A stretch of DNA of 64,000 bases from contig DATJAY010000039.1 of the NCBI GenBank assembly GCA_035515795.1, positions 62,001 to 126,000 on the forward strand, read 5' to 3'. The stretch is from Candidatus Acidiferrales bacterium (GTDB lineage Bacteria; Bacteroidota; Ignavibacteria; Kryptoniales; JAKASW01). Both the position numbers and the translations under genes were made by a program. The notes beneath the pieces are model-generated. The model ran no database searches. It saw only the letters and a list, made by a program, of their open reading frames with translations, and had not been told where the DNA came from. Every line of letters begins with the position of its first letter. Positions within the stretch are counted from its first letter, which is position 1. Of the stretch, positions 37,784 to 45,134 are shown in pieces.

Positions 37784-40183
37784 ATGCTGACTATACAAGA
37801 GAAGAGGTTGATATCGTACCTCAAGACGCTGCTGGTGATTTATTTGCTCGCGCTCGTGTTCATTACGATGAGCGTTCCGGGAAAATTCGACATCAACGTG
37901 CCGGAGGCCATCCTAATATTAACGGGATTTGCAGTTCTCACCCTGGTCGATGCTCTGATGTGCTGGTACGCAATCGCGGACATACGACGCTACATTTTTC
38001 TCGTCAGGATTAACATCTGGGAGTCTATTATTCTTTCAGTCATTGGAATCTGCAATCTTATCTGGCACGCGGCGGAGGGACAGATTTACCTTTGGGCGGT
38101 CGCTCCGTCATTTTCCACGGTCATGTGGTCAATAACCGTCTTCAGCGTGTTGAACGCCGTCATCGGATCCCTCTTCCTTTCTTCGTCGCAAAAGGCAAGA
38201 TATAATCTGAAATATTTTTCTCCTCTTCAGTTCAGAACGCTCGCTGCACTCGCAGAAGTTGTCATTTACGGCGAGCACGAGGTGATCTCGAGCGAGGACG
38301 TGGCGCATAATGTGGATTCTTATTTCAGCAGCTTCGAGGCGAAATCGAAGTGGACGATGGCGCTGGTGATCAGCGGACTATATTTCTACCCGATCCTGTC
38401 GCTTCTCCCGCCGCTTCCTTATATCGCTCCGGGAAGCAGACACGAGTTTTTGAAAAAACGATTTTACTGGGACGTCGAAAAGCGCTTGATACCTGGATGG
38501 TGGAGAACGCTTGCGCAGGGAATGATCAGGATCGCGAAACAAATGTGTTATATCGGATACTATAATGACAAACGGACATTCGCCTCCGTAGGTTACGTGC
38601 CGTTCTCGGAACGTAAGGACCATGACGAGAGGGTGAGCAAGTCGCCGAGACAGCCCGATCCGCCTTTGTATGTGAAAACCGAGAAGGATTTTCAGAAAGA
38701 TTCCATAAGCGGCGACGTTGTCATCATCGGCTCCGGTGCAGGCGCTTCGATCCTCGCGAAAGGTGTCGTTGAAAGCGGCAGGAAAGTGGTTATGATAGAA
38801 AGGGGGAACCACGAACGGCCCGAGACATTTACCGAAAACGAGATGGACATGGTCTCGCGACTCTTCCAGGACGGCGCGATCCAGGCCGCGAGAGACTTCA
38901 GGTTCACAGTGTTCCAGGGAAGCTGCGTCGGCGGTTCGACGGTCGTCAATAACGCCGTGTGTTTCAAGATTCCGGAGCCGGTACTTGACAGATGGGTCGA
39001 CCCGAAAGGGCTGAACACCGGCCTTGACAAACAAGGCGTCATGGATTCTATGGACACCGCCTGGAAAATAATCCATGCAAACCACATGGATGAAGACAAG
39101 GTGAGACTCAATCCCGGCGGTTACTTGTTCAAAAAAGGATGCATGAAACTTGGATACAATCTCGCACCGGACGTCACCGATTCCGTCAACGCGAATATTT
39201 CGGGATGCTACGGGTGCGGCTACTGCAATATCGGCTGTAATTATAATAAGAAACTCTCGATGCTCGTCACCGTTCTTCCCGATATACAGAAGAAATTCGG
39301 GAAAGAGAGCCTGGAGATCATAGCGGGCTGTGAAGCGATCAAATTGCAGAGAAGCGGGAACAAAATCTCCTACGTGGAGGGTCAGTTTAATGACGGGAGA
39401 AAATTGAAAGTCTACGGGAAAACCTTCGTCGTCGCGGCGGGAGCAATCTCCTCGAGCATCCTCCTCCTGAAATCGAAACTCGGAATAAAGAACGCAGGGA
39501 TGAGACTGGCGTTCAATACCGGCTCCCAGCTAACTGCTGCGTTTCCGACCAAAATAGATTCTTACGACGGCCTGCAGATTTCTCATTACATGAAGATACT
39601 TCCCGATACGGGCTTTATCATGGAATCATGGTACAACCCGCCGATGTTCCAGTCGACTGCGATGCCCGGATGGTTCGAGGATCATTACAACAACATGAGA
39701 CGATACGACAAGCTCGCATGCGTCGGTGTGCTGGTCGGGTCCGAATCGAACGCACGCGCGCGAGTTGCCGGACTTACGCACAGGGAGATCGATTACACAC
39801 CGACTCCCGGCGATTTCCAGAAACTGTTGAAGGGACTCGAAGTGGCAGGCGACATCATGTTTGCTGCCGGCGCAGACTCAGTGATGCCGAATACTTTCAA
39901 GTACTACGAGTTCAAATCGACAAAAGAATCCAACAAGATGCACGAGTACATCAAAGACCCGACTGAGATCACTCTGGGCACGGGCCATCCGCAAGGCGGG
40001 AACGTCATTGCGAGCAGTGCCGAGACCGGAGTTGTGAATGCAGAGTTCAAGGTGTTCGGATACGATAACCTGTTCATAGCCGACGCGAGCGTATTTCCGA
40101 CGAGCCTCGGCGTTAATCCACAGTTGACCGTGATGGGATTGGCGAACTATGCAGTGCAGTTCGTGAAAGAAAACAGGGGATAG
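37784..40183 (+). CDS. Membrane-anchored GMC-family oxidoreductase
   Basis: A 799-residue protein. The first 300 residues hold several membrane helices (LLVIYLLALVFITMSV, AILILTGFAVLTLVDALM and others). From about residue 305 comes a GMC flavoenzyme: FAD site DVVIIGSGAGASILAKGV, SCVGGSTVVNNAVCF, a cysteine cluster GCYGCGYCNIGC, the active-site TGHPQGGN and the C-terminal VNPQLTVMGLANYAV. The cysteine pattern is that of long-chain alcohol oxidase-like GMC proteins. It probably oxidises a hydrophobic alcohol or sterol-like compound at the membrane. The frame stays open past its TAG stop (see the repeat that follows). Confidence 0.83.
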   Translation: MLTIQEKRLISYLKTLLVIYLLALVFITMSVPGKFDINVPEAILILTGFAVLTLVDALMCWYAIADIRRYIFLVRINIWESIILSVIGICNLIWHAAEGQIYLWAVAPSFSTVMWSITVFSVLNAVIGSLFLSSSQKARYNLKYFSPLQFRTLAALAEVVIYGEHEVISSEDVAHNVDSYFSSFEAKSKWTMALVISGLYFYPILSLLPPLPYIAPGSRHEFLKKRFYWDVEKRLIPGWWRTLAQGMIRIAKQMCYIGYYNDKRTFASVGYVPFSERKDHDERVSKSPRQPDPPLYVKTEKDFQKDSISGDVVIIGSGAGASILAKGVVESGRKVVMIERGNHERPETFTENEMDMVSRLFQDGAIQAARDFRFTVFQGSCVGGSTVVNNAVCFKIPEPVLDRWVDPKGLNTGLDKQGVMDSMDTAWKIIHANHMDEDKVRLNPGGYLFKKGCMKLGYNLAPDVTDSVNANISGCYGCGYCNIGCNYNKKLSMLVTVLPDIQKKFGKESLEIIAGCEAIKLQRSGNKISYVEGQFNDGRKLKVYGKTFVVAAGAISSSILLLKSKLGIKNAGMRLAFNTGSQLTAAFPTKIDSYDGLQISHYMKILPDTGFIMESWYNPPMFQSTAMPGWFEDHYNNMRRYDKLACVGVLVGSESNARARVAGLTHREIDYTPTPGDFQKLLKGLEVAGDIMFAAGADSVMPNTFKYYEFKSTKESNKMHEYIKDPTEITLGTGHPQGGNVIASSAETGVVNAEFKVFGYDNLFIADASVFPTSLGVNPQLTVMGLANYAVQFVKENRG

Positions 40184-40531
40184 AGCCCGCGCATTGCGGA
40201 AAGGCTTCCGCTTGCCGGGAAAAATGGCCCGCTGATTGCGCCGAGTCCTCCGCTGGCTGCGGAAAGTCTCCCGCTGGTTGTGAAAAGTCTCCCGCTGGTA
40301 GCGAAAAGTTGGTCGCTGGCTGCGCAGAATTGTCCGCTGGTCGGGAAAAACGGCCCGCTCGTTGTGCAAAGTTCTCCGCTGGCTGCGAAAAGTAGCTCGC
40401 TGACTGCGAAAAGTTGGTCGCTGGTTACGCCGAACTCCCCGCTGGTCGTGCCGAATCAATTGTTGGCTGCGAAAAGGCGTCTGGAGGTTGAGCAAGACTC
40501 TCCGCCGGGTCCGGAAAACTCTTTGTCTTGA
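40184..40531 (+). repeat. Degenerate 21-bp tandem repeat array behind the GMC gene
   Basis: About fifteen head-to-tail units of exactly 21 bases, consensus close to CCGCTGGCTGCGAAAAGTTGG, fill the stretch after the GMC stop. Unit length is a multiple of three, and the frame that continues through the GMC TAG stays open to 40531. Read that way each unit gives a heptapeptide near P-L-x-A-K-S-x (PLVAKSW, SLAAQNC, PLVGKNG, PLAAKSS). The units differ at many positions. There is no own ATG, only GTG 40280. Whether it is translated is unknown. Confidence 0.85.
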
Positions 40532-40584
40532 AGGGAAAAGGCATTATTCGTTGAGAAGGGACATGTTTCGCTTGCGCCGTTGAG

Positions 40585-40666
40585 GTTGACTAAGCTGCGG
40601 CGATAATTTATATTTTCAGCGGAATGAATGTCATGCGGGTTCGCGGCAGGCTAATCAAAGTTAGGC
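40585..40666 (+). repeat. Copy D (shortened) of the interspersed cassette-end repeat
   Basis: The segment from GTTGACTAAGCTGCGGCG to TTTTCAGCGGAATGAA matches the repeat found at 43298 and 49420. It then jumps to a short end containing ATGCGGGTTCG and finishes at GTTAGGC (40660-40666), a perfect GTTRRRY box. It may mark the first cassette junction of the array. Confidence 0.5.
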
Positions 40667-40691
40667 AGCATTCCGATGGGAACAGGATAAA

Positions 40692-41918
40692 GTGACGATC
40701 AATAAGAAGCAGATTGCGGCTGTAATCGTTGTTTTGCTTTTGGCGGGTGTTGTTATGCTGAAGTGGAACACAATCCGATGGGCTTATTATGAAAGCCGAC
40801 TTCTCCGGGCGAAAAGACGGCTCTTTGCACTCGAACAACAGGGAAAGGCCTACCGGCCTGCGCATGAGATTCTTTACGAGACCGAATGGATTTGTGATGC
40901 GACCCATGACTATCGACGCATGGGAGAACGCATAGAGGCATTGGAAGACGTTATGCAGGATACGGCCAATGCACAGGCGACGGATGAGCAATCTGAAATC
41001 GACGGCAGCTGGGGAAAGTGGTACACGGAATGGTTTTTCAAGTTAGATGCTTCTTATGACCAGATAATGGACCTTGCCCATCAAGGCCTGGTTCCGAAAT
41101 ATCCAGTGCATTTTCTGGATCGGATCAATTCGCCCGAGAAATTAACCTCGCATCTCAATCATTTGCTGATCTCGGATCTGAAGGCGGAGAGCGTAGACCA
41201 TCGGCGGGAATTGAACGAGACAATTTCCGATCTGATGCGGCTGATCCTGCGCGATCGACCGAGGAATTACGCTTATGATCCGCGCCTCAAAGCAGCGCTG
41301 TTGGATTGGCTGCTCAACACTGCGCGCAATCCGGAAACCGGTTACTGGGGGGCATGGTATCGCACCCCAAACGATGCGAGGATTAAAAAGACCGATGACC
41401 TGAGCATCACCTTTCACATCGTCAGTTATCTCAAGGGAAACGTACCTGATTGGCAGAAGATCATTGCGACCACGCTGGCGATAAAAGATAAGAAGTATCC
41501 TCTCGGCTGGCTTGAAGGAAGCGGTTACTTGAATCATAACAACATGGATGTGGTTCAGATATTCAGTATGGGATGGAGCCAGGCTACATCGGATCAACGA
41601 GAAGCCATGCGAGTCGAAATTCGGAAGATGCTCCGCTGGTGCCTGAGCGAATCGCTGCAGCCGGACGGGTCATTCAAACTTCAGGACAGCGATGACTCGC
41701 GAGAAACAAGCGAGAGTTTCGGGGCCTCTTTCCTCGCGCGCCTGGGCTACTTCGACCGGTCGAAGCGATTCTGGACCGATGAGGACTTTCCCGAAGCCGC
41801 CAATGTTCGCACAAATATCATTCAGTTCATCCGCGCCCATATTCACTCAGGTGGTGAAGGCGGAGTTTATTACCGCAATGCACTTGAAGAGTTAGGCGCT
41901 CCCGCCGACATTAATTAA
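40692..41918 (+). CDS. Signal-anchored protein of unknown function
   Basis: A 408-residue protein with an N-terminal membrane anchor (QIAAVIVVLLLAGVVMLKW) and a mostly helical outer part rich in Trp and Arg. Segments such as ALLDWLLNTARNPETGYWGAW and WCLSESLQPDGSFKL recall alpha/alpha-toroid folds of terpene-cyclase-like and glycosidase-like proteins, but no catalytic motif is clear. The start is GTG with an AGGA site 5 bases before. It follows a GTTAGGC box and may be the first cassette of the array. Confidence 0.65.
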   Translation: MTINKKQIAAVIVVLLLAGVVMLKWNTIRWAYYESRLLRAKRRLFALEQQGKAYRPAHEILYETEWICDATHDYRRMGERIEALEDVMQDTANAQATDEQSEIDGSWGKWYTEWFFKLDASYDQIMDLAHQGLVPKYPVHFLDRINSPEKLTSHLNHLLISDLKAESVDHRRELNETISDLMRLILRDRPRNYAYDPRLKAALLDWLLNTARNPETGYWGAWYRTPNDARIKKTDDLSITFHIVSYLKGNVPDWQKIIATTLAIKDKKYPLGWLEGSGYLNHNNMDVVQIFSMGWSQATSDQREAMRVEIRKMLRWCLSESLQPDGSFKLQDSDDSRETSESFGASFLARLGYFDRSKRFWTDEDFPEAANVRTNIIQFIRAHIHSGGEGGVYYRNALEELGAPADIN

Positions 41919-42262
41919 TGTCGGCTTCCAAATAACTCGTCGAATAAGTTTCAAGATAAGAGAAACTGAAGTGGGCACGCAAAGCTTGACTATATGGTGG
42001 AGAGGAATTAGATTTTTGGCGAGATGAAATGGCGCGGGACAGGATGATGGCTGGAAGAGTGGAGTCAGTTCGTGATTATATAATCAAATTGGGTAGAATA
42101 TCGGAAACATTTGACAAACAAATTTGTGAAAGTTCAGAAGATTGGCGTGAAAGGAATCAGTAATGACCCATGTTGGGATAAAGTTGTGCGCGGTGGGCGC
42201 GAACTCAGCGGTCGGGTTCGTAATGAGCTTGATCTAGTTATTGTGAGGAGGTACTGAATTAT
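41919..42262. other. Intergenic region with a decayed or very small open frame
   Basis: This 344-base gap contains an ATG-started frame of 44 codons at 42029-42163 (MARDRMMAGRVESVRDYIIK at its start) without a good ribosome site. The bases after its stop could continue in another frame (GGRELSGRVRNELDLVIV), which suggests a broken gene. A GTTATTG box at 42237-42243 precedes the next gene. AT-rich compared with the flanking chromosome. Confidence 0.35.
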
Positions 42263-42682
42263 TTGATTACGTTACTAAATATTATTACGTCCATATTTAC
42301 TATTGGGGCTTCTGGAATTGCTATTTATTTGTTTCTTTTCAAACAAAAACCAATCAAATCAATATTCAGGTTATTGGTTAGTTTTTCCTTTCAAATCACC
42401 CAACAAGAATTGAAAGATAAATTAGAACTTCTAAATGACCTGAACGCGAACGACGAAGAGCAGAAGAAGGAAGTAATCAATATTTTCAACGACGTCGAGG
42501 GTCAACTACGTGGTAACGGTATCTTACTGCAAAATTGCAAAGAAATATTGAAAAAGATTACTAGACTCAATAATAATACTGATGAATTAAACGAGCCCAA
42601 AAAGCGGAGCGTTATCAGCGAGTTGAGGGAGAATCTGCGTAATATTGAAATCAAAAGTTTCGAAGAAATCTATAAGAGGTAA
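42263..42682 (+). CDS. Small membrane-anchored coiled-coil protein, unknown function
   Basis: A 139-residue protein: one N-terminal membrane helix (IITSIFTIGASGIAIYLFLF), then a charged helical domain (TQQELKDKLELLNDLNANDE). It starts with TTG 10 bases after a strong GAGGAGGT site. Base composition is clearly more AT-rich than the surrounding genes, suggesting recent arrival. The next gene starts 2 bases after its stop, so the two form a unit. Not recognised. Confidence 0.6.
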   Translation: MITLLNIITSIFTIGASGIAIYLFLFKQKPIKSIFRLLVSFSFQITQQELKDKLELLNDLNANDEEQKKEVINIFNDVEGQLRGNGILLQNCKEILKKITRLNNNTDELNEPKKRSVISELRENLRNIEIKSFEEIYKR

Positions 42683-42684
42683 GT

Positions 42685-43044
42685 ATGAACAAAGTAGTTC
42701 AAGCTGTGAACTCGATGATTCTCAAATCGGACAGAATTACCCAAATAACGGATGGCATTATGGGTGAGTTATTTTTTCTGTATGATCAAAAATACAAGTG
42801 GTCGATACTCAAGAGCGGACTAGAATACTACTTGCATTTTTACAGAACAGATATGCCGATATCAGAATTAGCTCAAATCCAAGATTGGGACAGATTCACA
42901 AACATCTTCAGTACTTTCTCAACAAAAGAATTGAAAACTCGAGAGGCAAATGAATCATTTGCGGAATTATATCAGTTGTTAAGAAATAGAAGGCTAGATA
43001 TGGATAAGGCGCTTGATGATATCATTGGTGATGAAAACGCATAG
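42685..43044 (+). CDS. Small protein of unknown function, partner of the upstream membrane protein
   Basis: A 119-residue soluble, helical, AT-rich protein with no recognised motif (begins MNKVVQAVNSMILKSDRI). GAGGTAAG of the preceding gene's end serves as its ribosome site. The two-gene layout (membrane-anchored helical protein plus small soluble protein) recalls accessory immunity-type modules, but nothing in the sequence proves it. Confidence 0.55.
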   Translation: MNKVVQAVNSMILKSDRITQITDGIMGELFFLYDQKYKWSILKSGLEYYLHFYRTDMPISELAQIQDWDRFTNIFSTFSTKELKTREANESFAELYQLLRNRRLDMDKALDDIIGDENA

Positions 43045-43125
43045 CTTGCATATGACTTCGCGTCAAGATGTTATTCGCCATTGAAGCAGGTTTACTATCC
43101 ATACTTCACAAGGGAGGAAAACCGA

Positions 43126-43266
43126 ATGAAAGTAAAAGTCTTGGTGCTTTGTTCTGTTAGTGTTCTTTTCTTTGCTGGTTGTGCTGCCACACGGTATGGG
43201 CCTGCGTCTGGGAGCGCCTTTGGCTACAGGGAATCCAAGATTCAGAGAGACGTGTATCTCTTTTAA
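43126..43266 (+). pseudogene. Truncated copy of the CC0125-like lipoprotein gene
   Basis: The first 41 codons closely match the intact gene at 48749 (lipobox LFFAGC, then AATRYGPASGSAFGYRESKI). A 5-base deletion after the codons for QRD shifts the frame to an early stop, and the gene's second half is missing, replaced by the repeat starting near 43298. Similarity to the intact copy also covers the leader, back to the GTT at 43070. The gene product, if made, would be a 46-residue lipopeptide. Confidence 0.85.
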
Positions 43267-43297
43267 GGGAAATGGCTATACCTCGCCCAAGCTGGTA

Positions 43298-43403
43298 ATG
43301 TTGACTATGCTGCGGCGACAGACTATATTTTCAGCAGAATGAAACGCGTCGTGTGGTATACAAGGGGACTGAATGCAATTCGATATACTCCAGAATGATG
43401 CCA
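43298..43403 (+). repeat. Copy A of the interspersed cassette-end repeat
   Basis: About 105 bases from AATGTTGACTATGC through GTCGTGTGGTATACAAGG to TGATGCCA. It is over 85% identical by eye to copy B at 49418-49525, and more distantly related to copies C and D. In every copy it sits just in front of a GTT-type box. It shows a short conserved open frame (SRMKRVVWYTRGLNAIR) of doubtful meaning. Confidence 0.75.
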
Positions 43404-43480
43404 GAATAACGGAGCTTTTGTTCGTTACTCGGGCAGCCGCCGCCCAAGAAATGCAATGCGTTATTGGAATAGTTATGCGC
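43404..43480 (+). other. attC-like site 1
   Basis: A 77-base imperfect inverted repeat. It starts with GAATAAC (43404-43410), the exact complement of the GTTATTC that opens this unit at 43070, and ends with GTTATGCGC (43472-43480). The centre holds GGGC...GCCC flanked by partly complementary arms. The end half (CAATGCG...GAATAGTTATG) resembles attC-like site 4. Confidence 0.6.
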
Positions 43481-43510
43481 AACGCAACCGCCAGTTGATA
43501 TCGAGAAAAG

Positions 43511-44311
43511 ATGCACTACATAAAAATCAGAAATCAGGGATCTGGGAACTGCAACATCTGTGGAAAGGCAGCACCCCTAACCTGGGATCACATCCCGCCG
43601 CGAGGGGGTATCGACCTTACCCCTGTCGAGATGCGCAGTATCTTCCAACTCCTCACGGGTGCAACAGAGGGGTACAAGTTCGTCGAATCTCAAAATGGAG
43701 CTAAGTACCGCACCATTTGTAAGCAGTGCAATGAGATCATGGGATCGAAGTACGATACTGTTATCAATTCGTTCGCAATCAGCGTTGGGAAATATCTTAG
43801 GACGGCACTGACCCTGCCACCTGTTCTAAACCACCCCACGAGGCCAGGCGCACTCATAAGAGGAATTCTTGGCCACCTCATCGCGGTAAAAGTTCAACAC
43901 GACCAAGTTGCCTTCGACAAGAATGTTGCACCGGCCGTGCTTGACGAATCGAGCCCGCTGCCCGACGATGTCTTTGTTTATTACTGGCTCTATCCTTACG
44001 AAACTTCCATCGTCATCCGCGATTTATTCATCTCCTACGTGCCACTGGGCGTCAAAGGGTTTTTCCTTTGTCATCTACTAAAATACTTCCCGGTCGCTTA
44101 CCTTGTCACGGACAAACCATTCTTTCGATCTCTGCCCGAATTAACGAATTACCGTGCCCTTTCACCGCGCGATGAGGTGGCGATTCCAATATACTTAAAG
44201 TCAGTCATGCCACTAAACTGGCCTGAGACCACGGACGACTGCCATGTTCTTCTTGGTGGAGAAAGTCTGCAGAACTCGGTCTTTGCCGTTCCCAAACGAG
44301 GTAAGCGATGA
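43511..44311 (+). CDS. HNH-like zinc-finger protein, possible nuclease
   Basis: A 266-residue protein. Its N-terminus has two zinc-knuckle pairs and a DH motif: CNICGKAAPLTWDHIPPRGG and later CKQCNEIMGS, arranged as in HNH/endonuclease VII-type domains in which DHIPP holds the catalytic His. The remaining 200 residues have no motif I recognise. It begins 39 bases after the GTT box of its unit. Proteins with this DHIPP-type head are often encoded on accessory DNA. Confidence 0.6.
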   Translation: MHYIKIRNQGSGNCNICGKAAPLTWDHIPPRGGIDLTPVEMRSIFQLLTGATEGYKFVESQNGAKYRTICKQCNEIMGSKYDTVINSFAISVGKYLRTALTLPPVLNHPTRPGALIRGILGHLIAVKVQHDQVAFDKNVAPAVLDESSPLPDDVFVYYWLYPYETSIVIRDLFISYVPLGVKGFFLCHLLKYFPVAYLVTDKPFFRSLPELTNYRALSPRDEVAIPIYLKSVMPLNWPETTDDCHVLLGGESLQNSVFAVPKRGKR

Positions 44312-44336
44312 GGAACATACTGAAAGCGGTTGCGCA

Positions 44337-44454
44337 GCGCCTAACACGCCAGACAAAGACGCTCGTCATTTGGATATATCGTTCTCGCTTCATGGCACGC
44401 ACATCATATGAAGAAGGAGCGCGCCACGACTTTGTCCCGCAGAACGTTATGCGC
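44337..44454 (+). other. attC-like site 2
   Basis: A 118-base site with GCGCCTAAC (44337-44345) and GTTATGCGC (44446-44454) as outer boxes (8 of 9 paired), and inner boxes GACAAAG (44352-44358) and CTTTGTC (44430-44436), a perfect pair. The loop holds CTTCAT...ATGAAG. The layout R''-spacer-L''...L'-spacer-R' is that of attC. Part of the loop (CATGGCACGCACATCATATG) recurs at 51260. Confidence 0.72.
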
Positions 44455-44490
44455 AAACGGGCGCGTGGAAATACTTCAACCCTATTTAAT

Positions 44491-44895
44491 ATGGCCAAGG
44501 GATTGAGTACCATCAAGTTGCTGAGTCTTGCCGTGCTATTGTCGCTTGCGAGCTTCCATTGTACAAGCAATCGTAGGTTGATCGTGATGGTTCGCCCGCA
44601 TTCCGCTGACACACTGACGATGCTCACGTTAGGCGGTATTTCGCACGATTACGTTTACATTATTCCAGGTCATTGGAGAACACTGGACGTACCTAAAGAC
44701 AACTTCCTACACGTAAGGGATCCATTTGCGATCCTCGCCGATTCGACATGGAAGCTTGTTCAATGTCCAATCGATAGCATCATGGTGGAAAACACATTAG
44801 TCAACCCTAGATGGCTTAGCATCCTAAGCGTTAATAATTGGGATCGGGACTCAATTCGCAAGAGTCCGTCTCTCGTATACTCGTATAATTTTTGA
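44491..44895 (+). CDS. Small lipoprotein of unknown function
   Basis: A 134-residue protein with a lipoprotein signal (LLSLAVLLSLASFHC, Cys about residue 22). The mature part has no recognised domain. The frame is open from 44308, but that start lies in front of attC-like site 2 and would give a nonsense N-terminus; ATG 44491 gives the signal peptide. Its unit runs from GTT 44446 to GTT 45091 and is the best supported cassette. Confidence 0.68.
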   Translation: MAKGLSTIKLLSLAVLLSLASFHCTSNRRLIVMVRPHSADTLTMLTLGGISHDYVYIIPGHWRTLDVPKDNFLHVRDPFAILADSTWKLVQCPIDSIMVENTLVNPRWLSILSVNNWDRDSIRKSPSLVYSYNF

Positions 44896-44961
44896 AGAAT
44901 GATTCAGCATTTGAAAACCTGCGCACTCTCAACACGCATCGTAATTTATGGGCGCCCGTCA

Positions 44962-45099
44962 GCGCATAACATGTCCCCAAAAGACGCTCATTTATTATAT
45001 ACCATGGAGTTCGCTTCATGCTCTTGCCCGCAAGATAGATGCTACGCAATTATTTTTGGCGGGCAAGAGCACGACTCCTTTGCCGCGGACGTTAGCTGC
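44962..45099 (+). other. attC-like site 3
   Basis: A 138-base site. GCGCATAAC (44962-44970) is the perfect 9-base complement of the GTTATGCGC that opens this unit at 44446, and the site ends in GTTAGCTGC (45091-45099). Inner arms TCCCCAAAAGA and TCCTTTGCCGCGGA pair partly. In the centre there is a perfect 13-bp stem (TGCTCTTGCCCGC, 45019-45031, and its complement 45059-45071). Confidence 0.75.
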
Positions 45100-45134
45100 A
45101 ATTGCCCGATTGGGCTTAACCAACGGAGAAACAA

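Noticed and set aside
39878-40495. 205-codon minus-strand frame with RSQR-type heptads
   Set aside because: Half of it is antisense to the conserved end of the GMC gene; the openness on both strands follows from the 21-base repeat unit.
40184-40531. Possible CRISPR array
   Set aside because: The 21-bp units are directly adjacent and differ from each other; there are no separate spacers and no cas genes.
42263-43044. Classical toxin-antitoxin pair
   Set aside because: Neither protein shows a known toxin or antitoxin motif; only the layout is similar.
44308-44490. N-terminal extension of the lipoprotein at 44491
   Set aside because: The extension reads through attC-like site 2 and would put the signal peptide in the middle of the protein.
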